In this document: one piece after another, positions 1 through 7,073 of the stretch | Layout of the letters: the number at the start of each line of letters is the position of its first letter | Position numbering within the stretch: the first letter of the stretch is position 1 | Source: Armatimonadota bacterium | GTDB taxonomy: Bacteria; Armatimonadota; Zipacnadia; Zipacnadales; JABUFB01 | Assembly (NCBI GenBank): GCA_018056145.1 | Contig: JAGPGE010000013.1 | Span: 1 to 22,397 of the forward strand | DNA: 22,397 nt | Reading direction: 5' to 3' | The notes under the pieces: model-generated | Told to the model about the DNA's origin: nothing | Databases searched by the model: none | The model's input: the letters and a program-made list of their open reading frames with translations, nothing else | Program-made: the position numbers and the translations under genes

Positions 1-1060
1 CAATTGCGCCCTGCTCTCCGGTCAGGTAGGGCAAGCGCCCAGGCGTGATCGTGAGCAATCTCGGCACTTCCACAGGCAGCGGTGGCGATACGTAGATGGC
101 CTGCCCCGCTGACATGAGTTCGAGATGGGAGGCGTAGCGGCCCGGTCCGGGCAGCGCGACGCTCAGATTCGCTCCCGCTGTACCGCCGACAAGGCTGACC
201 GCCTGCTCATCAGTCACCGCGGGCTCAACTCCATCCAGCACCAGCCGCGCAGTCACAGTCTCCGGGCCGCCCTCCAGCCGCGCCAGTGTCATGCTCACGG
301 TCAGCTTCTCCCCGATCGCCCGGTCAGGGGCGTTCAGTTCGGAGATGCGCACCCCTCCCACCTCGAGCGGCGACGGTTCGAAGGTGAACTCCGCCGACAG
401 ATTCTGCTCCACCCCGCGCGGGAAGGCGTCGTCGCGTCCCAGCCACAGGCTCTGGCGGTGGGCGTAGTCGAAGAGCGTGAGCCCCTTGCTGGCGGCGATG
501 GTCAACTTCCCGAACAGGTTCTCGAACTCCATCCGAAGCATCCCGCCGAAGGGGTTGCTTACCCCGCCGAAGGCCAGCGGGATCTGCCCATCCGCACTGC
601 CGCCCGGGCCGCTTGCCCGCCATCTCGCCCCCACAAACCAGCCGGTGGAAGGGCGACAGATGCAGGTCTCGTAGTTCATCGCCTGGTCCCATGCGTTCTG
701 CGTGAACGCATAGGCGATGGTGAAGCGGTCCCCCGGTCCGGCGGTCACCGTTTCGGTCCAGATGATCTTCGGGTCGGTGCAGGTGATGGTCAGCACCTGC
801 GTTTCGCCCCGGGTTTCGAGGGCCACCGACATGCGATCGGCGCCCCAGGCCGATTGGCTCCACGCCCACCCGGGCGGGTAGGCGACCACGGGGCTTAGAG
901 TGCCTTCGAACATGCTCCGCCCGTCGCAAGTGACCACGAGACCGTGATCCAGGCTCCAGCGCAGCGTCAGATGATCCAGGGGGATCTCCACGGGGGACGT
1001 GTCAGCCAAGGACGGCAGGGCTGCAAGGGCGAGCAGGAAGAGGCAGGCTTTGCGCACCAT
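1..1060 (-). CDS. secreted protein of unknown function, C-terminus beyond window
   Basis: An open frame of 353 codons runs from ATG at 1060 off the left edge without a stop. The start follows AAGGGAG with about 7 nt spacing. Residues 1-19 form a Sec signal peptide (basic MVRK, then a Leu/Ala core ending before ADTSP), so the product is exported. The mature part is rich in beta-strand-like alternation. It has a segment with YETCICRPSTGWFVGARW around residue 130-150 that resembles the sugar-binding beta-sandwich of glycoside-hydrolase-like proteins, followed near residue 225 onward by what look like small Ig-like or bacterial repeat domains. I do not recognise the family and no catalytic motif is visible. 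It lies 118 bp downstream of the GH127-like gene on the same strand with no clear terminator between, so co-transcription is likely. The reading frame is supported by signal peptide, ribosome site and G/C third positions; function is unassigned. Confidence 0.8.
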   Translation of the reverse strand, partial: MVRKACLFLLALAALPSLADTSPVEIPLDHLTLRWSLDHGLVVTCDGRSMFEGTLSPVVAYPPGWAWSQSAWGADRMSVALETRGETQVLTITCTDPKIIWTETVTAGPGDRFTIAYAFTQNAWDQAMNYETCICRPSTGWFVGARWRASGPGGSADGQIPLAFGGVSNPFGGMLRMEFENLFGKLTIAASKGLTLFDYAHRQSLWLGRDDAFPRGVEQNLSAEFTFEPSPLEVGGVRISELNAPDRAIGEKLTVSMTLARLEGGPETVTARLVLDGVEPAVTDEQAVSLVGGTAGANLSVALPGPGRYASHLELMSAGQAIYVSPPLPVEVPRLLTITPGRLPYLTGEQGAI

Positions 1061-1178
1061 GGCGGGCTCCCTTCGCGAGCAGCGTCATGCTTCCGACACA
1101 CGAAGACCGGTTCGTCTCGGACGGCCGCAAGCCCTTTGCACGAGGGCGTCTGGGAACAGAGCCTTCCGAGGCCCCTAG

Positions 1179-3911
1179 TCACCTGGCACTCGCGTCCCGT
1201 GCAATCTCCTCCGGGGTCAGGGCCCGAGCGTACAGCCTGAACCCCGCGATGCGACCGGGGAGGCACTCATTGCCGTTGTAGAGGGGATTGCAGCCCACAC
1301 CCACGGCGGCGCTCTGCGTAAAAGGGCCGGTGGACGCGCAGGCTGTGTCTCCAGCCAGTTGCCCGTCGAGATACAGTCGCAGGCGCCCCTCCTGTCTGAC
1401 CGCGGCCACGTGATACCAGCGGCCCAACTCCACCGGGATTCCGGCCATGGGCTGCGTCCAGATCCCTTCGATCCGCGCGACGACCTTGCCATCATCAATG
1501 GTGATCCGCAGCGGGTCGTCGCCGCCCTGGCACCAGCCGCTGATCACCTGGGCGATCCGTCCCCGCGGGTACGCATCAAGGCAGAACCACGCGGAGGCGC
1601 TGAAGTCGCCGGTCGGCCAGTATGCGAAACTGTAGACCAGCTTGCTGTCTCTGCCATTGAGGGAAACCGCACCAGCCGGGTCCCCGTTACGTTCAGCCCG
1701 GAGGAGGTTCTCGGCCCGGCTGAGTTCGCCGAAGGATGGCTCCGGAACCCCGGCGAGCGGCGCGTCAACCACCACCCCGTCTTCCCGGATACGCAAGGGC
1801 ACCGGGATCGGTAGGCCCTGGGCCGGCGCTCCGGCCTCGACAGTCAGCGTCCGCCAGCCGTCTTCATTCGGGCGCGATACTCCGTCGCGTTCACGGACCA
1901 CCTGCCAGACATAAGCACCCGGCTGCAGATCCACCACCTGGTGCGGCATGTCGGGGTGACTGATGTGAACCGCCGGACCGCCAGGCTCACGGCTGATGAT
2001 GAGAGTCTGCCCCACATCAACAGGTTGCGGCCTGGCAGGCGGCACCCAGGAAAAGAGCAGTTCACCCGGCGCGAGACGCGCGCCGTCCGCGGGTTCGGTC
2101 AGATGGAATACGCCGGGCCCGGCGCCGCTTGCCGGTAGCCAGGTGCGGTACGGATTGCCGGCGGCGCCGGCGCTGGCAAAGTCGCACAGGACCACGCGGC
2201 TCTCAGGCGGCCCCACTTCCAGCAACAACCAGGGACGGGGGCGCAGATCGCCAATTGGCAGGTCGGCGGGCTTCAGGGCGCGCATGTCCAGAACCGGCAG
2301 TTCGTGCTCGTCCAGCCGGTTGAGGCGCTGATCCCACGCCAGGAGCAGCGGACCCCTGAAGATGCATGCCCGGCCGGAGCAGGCTCCCTCGCCCCCCTCG
2401 GCCCGCAGCGACATGTCGAAACTCAGCTCGACGCGGTCACCCTTGCGCCATTCGCGTTCTAGTGATAGCCAGCTTCGGCGCTCCACCCCTGCGACGGGAT
2501 CGCCGTTGAGCTTCACGGCGCTCTGCGCCGACCAGCCCGGAATACGCAGACGCAGCACGAACTCTCGCGCTTCGGCGAGGTCAATGGTCAGGGCGACTTC
2601 GCCGTCCAGCGGATACCGAGTCTCCTGCCGGATCACAACAGGCGTTCCGTCCGCGAGGCTTACATGCGCTTCGCCCGGACCGTAGAAGCTGACCCGGAGG
2701 CCCTCCGCATCGCGCAGTACCGCCCATTCGCTCAGCACCCCGAGAATGCGGGGCGCGTTCACCGAGCAGCAGTTGAGTTCCGGAGTACCGGGACGGGCCT
2801 GGAAGACGATGTCGTGGGCGCTGGCACGGCGGACGCCATCCATCGGCGTGTTGTACGTCCACCATCGCCCCGAGGGGTGCTGTGCGCCGATGCCGCCGTT
2901 GTACGTGGACCGCTCAAGTTCGTCGGCGGCAATCACGTCACCGGTGAGCTGCAGCATATCCGCGGAGATCGTCATCCACGCCACGGTGCAACAGGTCTCG
3001 ATTGCACCGGCGGCGTAGGGGTCGCCGGTGGCCTGCTCACCCGTGGAGAACCCGCCGGTATTGTGCACATCCAGCCGGCGTATGGAATGCCAGAGGTTGG
3101 TGAAGGCGGTCTTGTAGCGCTCATCCCCGGTGACCCGGTACAGCTCAACCAGCCCCTGCAGATCATGCAGGCTCTCCCAGCGGGGTTTGGGGGTGCGGTA
3201 GAAGGGGACGCCTGCGAGACCCTGGCGGAAGTAGTCCCCGGCCTGCTCCCAGTCCTTCTCCACCTCACGCGCCATGCGCAAGTAGCGCTCCTCCCCGGTC
3301 ACCCTGTGGAGCCGAACCAGACCGGTGAGGATCGCCATGTTCATCTCCGGGCTTCCCGCGTCAATAACTCGTTTGCCGGTGTCCAGGTAGGTCCCGCAGA
3401 GGCAGTCGCCAATTCCTCGGGCAATCCGCAGGGCCCCGGCGTCCCCGGTGTCCTGATGCCAGTCCAGCAGCGCCGTTAGGATGTGGTAATGCCCCCACAG
3501 GTCCCACTGTCCCAGCAGGCGCTGCTCCCTGGGCCAAGGGCCGAGGTAGCCATCCTCCGCCTGGCAAGCCCCGAGGTCCGCGATCATCTGTCGGATGCTC
3601 TGGTCCAGCTCCGGGCTGTCCACCATGCGCCGCGCCTGAATGGCCGCGATGAGATGCTTGCCCGCGAACTCTCCCGACCACGGCAGGAGGTCGGGCTCGG
3701 GCTTGCGGTCCCGGCGGCGCATCATTTCAATGACGCCTGGGTTTGCTTGGGGCATGGGCAGCAGCCAGTTGTGCAGGTTGGCGGCGACGCGCTCGCCAAC
3801 CACCCCGGAGAAATCATAGCGCGCGCCGGGCGATGGTTCGCAGGCCATCTCGCCCTGTGCGTTGAGCGAGGCCGCACAGAGAGCAAGAGCGAACGGGGTG
3901 GTGATCCGCAT
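1179..3911 (-). CDS. secreted GH127/DUF1680-like glycoside hydrolase with FnIII-like and LamG-like C-terminal modules
   Basis: The 910-residue protein starts at ATG 3911 after GAGGTGA. Residues 1-19 are a signal peptide. Residues about 30-600 match the beta-L-arabinofuranosidase (GH127, DUF1680) layout: an (alpha/alpha)6 barrel followed by beta-sandwiches. The family's Zn-thiolate site can be read: E305 and C307 (in IETCC) and the pair C381-C382 (in LNCCSVN). These correspond to the Glu and Cys Zn ligands of known GH127 enzymes, of which the first Cys of the CC pair is the nucleophile. E292 (STGEQ) is a plausible acid/base. Residues about 600-692 look like an FnIII-type domain, and about 735-905 like a LamG/concanavalin-type binding domain (GRWYHVAAV, LYLDG). 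Probably releases arabinofuranose or a related sugar outside the cytoplasm. The family is diverse, so the sugar is uncertain. It is divergent from the SDR gene and upstream of the unknown secreted gene. Confidence 0.88.
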   Translation of the reverse strand: MRITTPFALALCAASLNAQGEMACEPSPGARYDFSGVVGERVAANLHNWLLPMPQANPGVIEMMRRRDRKPEPDLLPWSGEFAGKHLIAAIQARRMVDSPELDQSIRQMIADLGACQAEDGYLGPWPREQRLLGQWDLWGHYHILTALLDWHQDTGDAGALRIARGIGDCLCGTYLDTGKRVIDAGSPEMNMAILTGLVRLHRVTGEERYLRMAREVEKDWEQAGDYFRQGLAGVPFYRTPKPRWESLHDLQGLVELYRVTGDERYKTAFTNLWHSIRRLDVHNTGGFSTGEQATGDPYAAGAIETCCTVAWMTISADMLQLTGDVIAADELERSTYNGGIGAQHPSGRWWTYNTPMDGVRRASAHDIVFQARPGTPELNCCSVNAPRILGVLSEWAVLRDAEGLRVSFYGPGEAHVSLADGTPVVIRQETRYPLDGEVALTIDLAEAREFVLRLRIPGWSAQSAVKLNGDPVAGVERRSWLSLEREWRKGDRVELSFDMSLRAEGGEGACSGRACIFRGPLLLAWDQRLNRLDEHELPVLDMRALKPADLPIGDLRPRPWLLLEVGPPESRVVLCDFASAGAAGNPYRTWLPASGAGPGVFHLTEPADGARLAPGELLFSWVPPARPQPVDVGQTLIISREPGGPAVHISHPDMPHQVVDLQPGAYVWQVVRERDGVSRPNEDGWRTLTVEAGAPAQGLPIPVPLRIREDGVVVDAPLAGVPEPSFGELSRAENLLRAERNGDPAGAVSLNGRDSKLVYSFAYWPTGDFSASAWFCLDAYPRGRIAQVISGWCQGGDDPLRITIDDGKVVARIEGIWTQPMAGIPVELGRWYHVAAVRQEGRLRLYLDGQLAGDTACASTGPFTQSAAVGVGCNPLYNGNECLPGRIAGFRLYARALTPEEIARDASAR

Positions 3912-3995
3912 TTTTCGTCACCTCATTGGGGTTCGGGAAAGCAGGCCAGCCTGTCACTCGATGGCTCCCCGGACTGATTGCGCGGAGGGGCGACG

Positions 3996-4017
3996 GATAC
4001 CTCCTGCCGGCGGTATC
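3996..4017. promoter_or_regulatory. 22-bp inverted repeat in divergent promoter region
   Basis: GATACC (3996-4001) and GGTATC (4012-4017) are perfect 6-bp arms around a 10-nt spacer. The repeat sits almost exactly midway (about 90 bp on each side) between the start codons of the GH127-like gene (3911, minus) and the SDR gene (4106, plus). This placement suits an operator for a regulator shared by both divergent promoters. No convincing -35/-10 pair was recognised, and a dyad of this size can occur by chance in GC-rich DNA. Confidence 0.3.
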
Positions 4018-4105
4018 TGGGCACTTCGCGGCGCCGGGCGCAGGTGCGACGGTGGCCGAAGCGGAACCGGGTGCGGCGGGGCAATCGACGAAGGGAAGCA
4101 CTGCA

Positions 4106-4879
4106 ATGAGGGTTCTCGTAACCGGAGCGGCCGGCAGGCTGGGGCGCAAGCTGGCCACGGACCTGGGAAGCACCCACGACCTGGTGCTGACCGACGTGGC
4201 ACATCTGGATGATGCGCATTTCGTCCCGCTGGACGTCACCGACCTTGGGGCGGCGCGCGCGGCGGTTGTGGGCTGTGACGCGGTCGTTCACATGGCGATC
4301 CTCGACTGGCCGCCCTGCAGCGCCCGGGATGCCCTGCGATACGCCGCCGCGTCGATCCAGGTCCACGCGACCGGGACCTGCAACATGCTCCAGGCCGCAC
4401 TCGAGGAAAACGTGAAGCGCTTCGTTCACATCAGCTCAGTGAGCGCACTGGATGGCCTCCCGGCCGACACCCGCGCGGATTCCCAGACCCGACACTACAG
4501 CAACTCCATCTACGGCCTGACAAAGGGGTTCGGCGAAGACATCTGCCGCATGTTCCACTGCAACTTCGGGCTGCCGGTGGCGGTCCTGCGATTGGGGACG
4601 ATCTATCTGCCTGAGGGTCAGGGGGCCTGGATCGGGAACGTGTTCATCCCGGACGTCACTCAGCAGAATCCCATAGAACAGGCCTCTTCGCGGGTGCATG
4701 CCGATGATGTGGTCCGCGCCGTCGCACTGGCGCTGGAGACCACCGATCCCGCTTACGCGCTTGTGCACATCGTGGGGGCGGACTCCGGAGCACGATGGGA
4801 CTTGGCGGAGGCAGGGCAGGCATTGGGCTGGAAGCCCCGGTATGCTTTTGGCCCAGACGGCCTGCCGCGCGAGGAGTAG
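4106..4879 (+). CDS. NAD(P)-dependent extended-type SDR, epimerase/uronate-dehydrogenase-like
   Basis: The protein has 257 residues. The open frame extends upstream to 3926, but ATG 4106 is preferred because GAAGGGAAG lies just before it and the Rossmann fold starts immediately (MRVLVTGAAGRLG, nucleotide-binding TGxxGxxG at 6-13). The SDR catalytic set is present: Ser near 110-111 (HISSVSAL), Y136 and K140 (YGLTK). At 257 residues it is shorter than UDP-sugar 4-epimerases (about 310-340). In size and in the segment after the catalytic Lys (KGFGEDICRMF) and near the C-terminus (LGWKP) it resembles uronate dehydrogenase (about 265 residues). Oxidation of a uronic acid or epimerisation of a sugar are both possible; the first would fit the polysaccharide-lyase-like genes nearby. 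Cytoplasmic. Divergent from the GH127-like gene; the next gene converges on it 46 bp downstream. Confidence 0.87.
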   Translation: MRVLVTGAAGRLGRKLATDLGSTHDLVLTDVAHLDDAHFVPLDVTDLGAARAAVVGCDAVVHMAILDWPPCSARDALRYAAASIQVHATGTCNMLQAALEENVKRFVHISSVSALDGLPADTRADSQTRHYSNSIYGLTKGFGEDICRMFHCNFGLPVAVLRLGTIYLPEGQGAWIGNVFIPDVTQQNPIEQASSRVHADDVVRAVALALETTDPAYALVHIVGADSGARWDLAEAGQALGWKPRYAFGPDGLPREE

Positions 4880-4925
4880 GCGACGAACGGCAAAGGATCA
4901 CGGAGAACCCATGGAGATGGGGGCG

Positions 4926-5453
4926 TCAGCTGCCCGACCACAGCGCCAGGCCGATCAGGCCGCAGGCGACCACCACGATCCCCGCGTCGACGCGCTTCCA
5001 AAGGAGCGCGCCCAGCGCCAGAGCGGCTAACAGCGCCTGAGCGAGAGTGCCGCAACTGCTGCGCGCAATGGGAACGGCCGCGGCCACGATGAGCCCGACA
5101 ACCGCGGGACGCACTCCCTTGAGAAACGCCATCACCCGCTTGTTTCCCTGCAACCGCGACAGCCGGTCTGAGGCGAGGACAGTCATCACGAACGAGGGCA
5201 GGAACATGCAGATGGTTGCCAGTGCCGCTGCGACTGGCCCTCCCACCTTGTAACCCACGAAGCTCGCGGTCACCAGCACTGGGCCGGGGGTCATCTGGCC
5301 GAGAGCGACGGCGTCCACGAACTCCTGCTGGGTGAGCCACTGGTGCCTGTCCACCACGTCCGCCTGCATGAGTGGGATCATCACTAGCCCGCCGCCAAAC
5401 ACAAGGGCCCCCACGCGCAGACAGACCAGGCAGAGCTGAAGGACCTCGCTCAC
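4926..5453 (-). CDS. chrA: chromate-transporter-family protein, second half of a short-chain pair
   Basis: A 175-residue integral membrane protein. The frame is open to 5615, but GTG 5453 is chosen: it has GAGGAGG about 7 nt before it and it overlaps the stop of the upstream chrA by 4 bp (GTGA). Family hallmarks are the N-terminal FGGG segment (about 18-21), ALGQMTPGP near residue 50-58, and several hydrophobic helices to the C-terminus. Short-chain CHR proteins are about half the length of classic ChrA (about 400 residues) and work as two separately encoded halves; this is the second half. The best-studied members export chromate, others are sulfate-linked or uncharacterised. Position at the end of a molybdate/tungstate-type operon suggests oxyanion transport, but the substrate is inferred. 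It is the last gene of the minus-strand operon; no clear terminator was seen in the 46 bp before the convergent SDR stop. Confidence 0.88.
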   Translation of the reverse strand: MSEVLQLCLVCLRVGALVFGGGLVMIPLMQADVVDRHQWLTQQEFVDAVALGQMTPGPVLVTASFVGYKVGGPVAAALATICMFLPSFVMTVLASDRLSRLQGNKRVMAFLKGVRPAVVGLIVAAAVPIARSSCGTLAQALLAALALGALLWKRVDAGIVVVACGLIGLALWSGS

Positions 5454-5992
5454 GGCTGGTCCTCCTCGTGCCTGGGCCGGTAGATGATGAGCCCGGCGAG
5501 ACCGGCCGCGAGGATTACGATAGCGGGGTTCGCACCGGCTATGGTGGAGGCTCCCGCGGCCACGGCAATCAACAGGCCTGTGCGATCCGTGACGTTCTTC
5601 GCGCCCATCCGCCACGCAGTTGCCAGAATGATGGCCAGCACGGCGGGCCCGACACCTAGGAAGAACCCGGCGACCTGGGGAACCTTGCCGTGTGCGAGGT
5701 ACAATGGTGTCAGTACAAGCATAAGCAGGAACGCGGGCAGGATCAGCGCCACGGTGCTCACGACAGCACCAGGCAGGCCCCGCAGCCTGTGCCCGATGTG
5801 GGTCGCGCAGTCCACTGCCACCGGTCCGGGAAGCACCTGACCGATCGCGACGCCCTCAGCGAAGTCAGCCTCGCTCACATCGCCGGACTTCTCGACCAAC
5901 TGATGCTGCATGAGCCCAACGAGGGCCATTGGTCCACCGAACCCGGTGGCCCCGATGCGCAGAAACTTCGCGGCAAGAGTGGTCAGTCTCAC
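5450..5992 (-). CDS. chrA: chromate-transporter-family protein, first half of a short-chain pair
   Basis: A 180-residue membrane protein. The open frame continues upstream to 6064, but the GTG at 5992 is preferred: it overlaps the TGA of the preceding E1-like gene by 4 bp, and the family's N-terminus begins directly after it (GATGFGGPMALV). The GFGGP motif (about 17-21) and IGQVLPGPVAVD (about residue 49-60) are characteristic of the CHR family, followed by three or four hydrophobic helices. It is homologous to the following gene, with which it overlaps by 4 bp, giving the expected pair of oppositely oriented halves. The tight coupling on both sides means it is co-translated with the E1-like and second chrA genes. 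Substrate unproven: chromate, or another oxyanion such as molybdate, tungstate or sulfate. Confidence 0.88.
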   Translation of the reverse strand: MRLTTLAAKFLRIGATGFGGPMALVGLMQHQLVEKSGDVSEADFAEGVAIGQVLPGPVAVDCATHIGHRLRGLPGAVVSTVALILPAFLLMLVLTPLYLAHGKVPQVAGFFLGVGPAVLAIILATAWRMGAKNVTDRTGLLIAVAAGASTIAGANPAIVILAAGLAGLIIYRPRHEEDQP

Positions 5993-6747
5993 CCGATCAG
6001 CCCTCCGCACGCCGGGCAGTTCGCGCGGCGCGCAACGGGAATGCGGCACATTTCTACGTCCCACACATCCACCTGAACCAGGTCCTCCACCGTGTCGCGG
6101 TCGCAGCCCGCAAGGATCTTCAGTGCCGCCGCAACCTGCAGCGAGGCAATTACATTCACCACCGGCGCGATTACACCTGCCGTGGCAGCCGTCTCGCTGG
6201 AGTCGCGGTCGGGCTCACTGCAGTATAGGCAGCACAGGCAAGCATCTCGCCCGGGGCGGATCACCTTGGTCAGGCCATAAGAGCCGGACACAGCCCCGTA
6301 GATGAAGGGGATGTCGGCGTCGCAGGCTGCCCGGTTCAGGGCGAACTTGGCGGCGAAGTTGTCCACCCCGTCGATGATAAGATCCGTGCCGGCCACCAGT
6401 TCGGCCGCGTTGTCCGGGTCGATGCGCGCCACGATGGGCTCGATACTCACTTGGGAGTTGCAGACCTGCAGTTTCTCCGCAGCCGCATGGACCTTGGGAC
6501 GCCCCTCGGCCACATCGGTCTCGTCATAGAGTGACTGCCTCTGCAGGTTCGAGAGCTCAACCGTGTCGTGGTCCACCAGGCGCACGGACACTCCGGCGCG
6601 AACCAGCATGCCGGCCACGTTGGTGCCCAGCGCGCCTACCCCGGCGACAAGTACGATCTTGCCACACAGTCCAGCCTGTCCGGCCTCGCCTAACGGCCCG
6701 AACAGTATCTGCCGCTCGTACCGTTCAATGCCCTGTGTCAGCGCCAT
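5989..6747 (-). CDS. MoeB/ThiF-like E1 adenylyltransferase
   Basis: The protein has 252 residues. It adenylates the C-terminus of a ubiquitin-like sulfur carrier, most likely the MoaD-like protein encoded just upstream. Seen: ATP loop GVGALG at 36-41; the VDHDTVELSNLQRQ block with D59, D61, N67 and R70; GVDN at about 127-130; and a zinc site formed by CxxC at 173-176 and CxxC at 244-247. The region that in ThiF carries the active-site Cys (C-R-T-A-G-V) reads A-A-T-A-G-V around 187-192, so that Cys is absent. This Cys is not required for adenylation as such. Length fits MoeB/ThiF (about 250). ATG 6747 lies 35 bp after the MoaD-like stop, with GGAAGG about 11 nt upstream. The stop overlaps the first chrA by 4 bp. 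Whether it serves pterin cofactor or thiamine synthesis cannot be settled, though the operon favours the former. Confidence 0.88.
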   Translation of the reverse strand: MALTQGIERYERQILFGPLGEAGQAGLCGKIVLVAGVGALGTNVAGMLVRAGVSVRLVDHDTVELSNLQRQSLYDETDVAEGRPKVHAAAEKLQVCNSQVSIEPIVARIDPDNAAELVAGTDLIIDGVDNFAAKFALNRAACDADIPFIYGAVSGSYGLTKVIRPGRDACLCCLYCSEPDRDSSETAATAGVIAPVVNVIASLQVAAALKILAGCDRDTVEDLVQVDVWDVEMCRIPVARRANCPACGGLIG

Positions 6748-6782
6748 GCTGTTTCCCGCCTTCCTTCCCCAGCAAACGACCT

Positions 6783-7058
6783 CTACGCGCCTGCAACCGG
6801 AGGCACTATCGACAGCACGGCGCCGTCACGCAGGGGCGTGGCAAGACCATCGAGGTCCTGGATATCCCGTCCATCAACGAAGACGCGGACGAAAGACTTC
6901 AGCTCACCGGATTCGTCATAAAGTGAGCCCTGCACGCCCGGGAACGCGGTCACCAGTTCGTCCAAGGCATCTTTCACGCTGCCGGCGGCAGTATTGAGGC
7001 TCTTCTGGTGGTTCGTGTGCCTGCGCAATGGGGTAGGCAGTTTGATGACTGCGGGCAT
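6783..7058 (-). CDS. MoaD/ThiS-family ubiquitin-like sulfur carrier ending Gly-Ala
   Basis: A 91-residue protein starting at ATG 7058 with GGAGG about 7 nt before it. It has the beta-grasp pattern of MoaD: an N-terminal strand (AVIKLPTPLRR), a central helix (SVKDALDELVTAFPG), VRVFVDGRDI, and the terminal strand AVLSIVPPVAG. In the family this last strand leads into a C-terminal Gly-Gly that an E1-like enzyme adenylates and that then carries sulfur as a thiocarboxylate. Here the codons read GCA GGC GCG TAG, so the protein ends Ala-Gly-Ala. The terminal Gly is replaced by Ala, with no extension that a protease could remove. It lies between two E1-like genes (15 bp from one, 35 bp from the other), the expected partners. 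Likely a sulfur donor for the molybdenum/tungsten pterin or a related cofactor, unless the Ala abolishes this. Confidence 0.87.
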   Translation of the reverse strand: MPAVIKLPTPLRRHTNHQKSLNTAAGSVKDALDELVTAFPGVQGSLYDESGELKSFVRVFVDGRDIQDLDGLATPLRDGAVLSIVPPVAGA

Positions 7059-7073
7059 GGCAGGACCTCCGGT

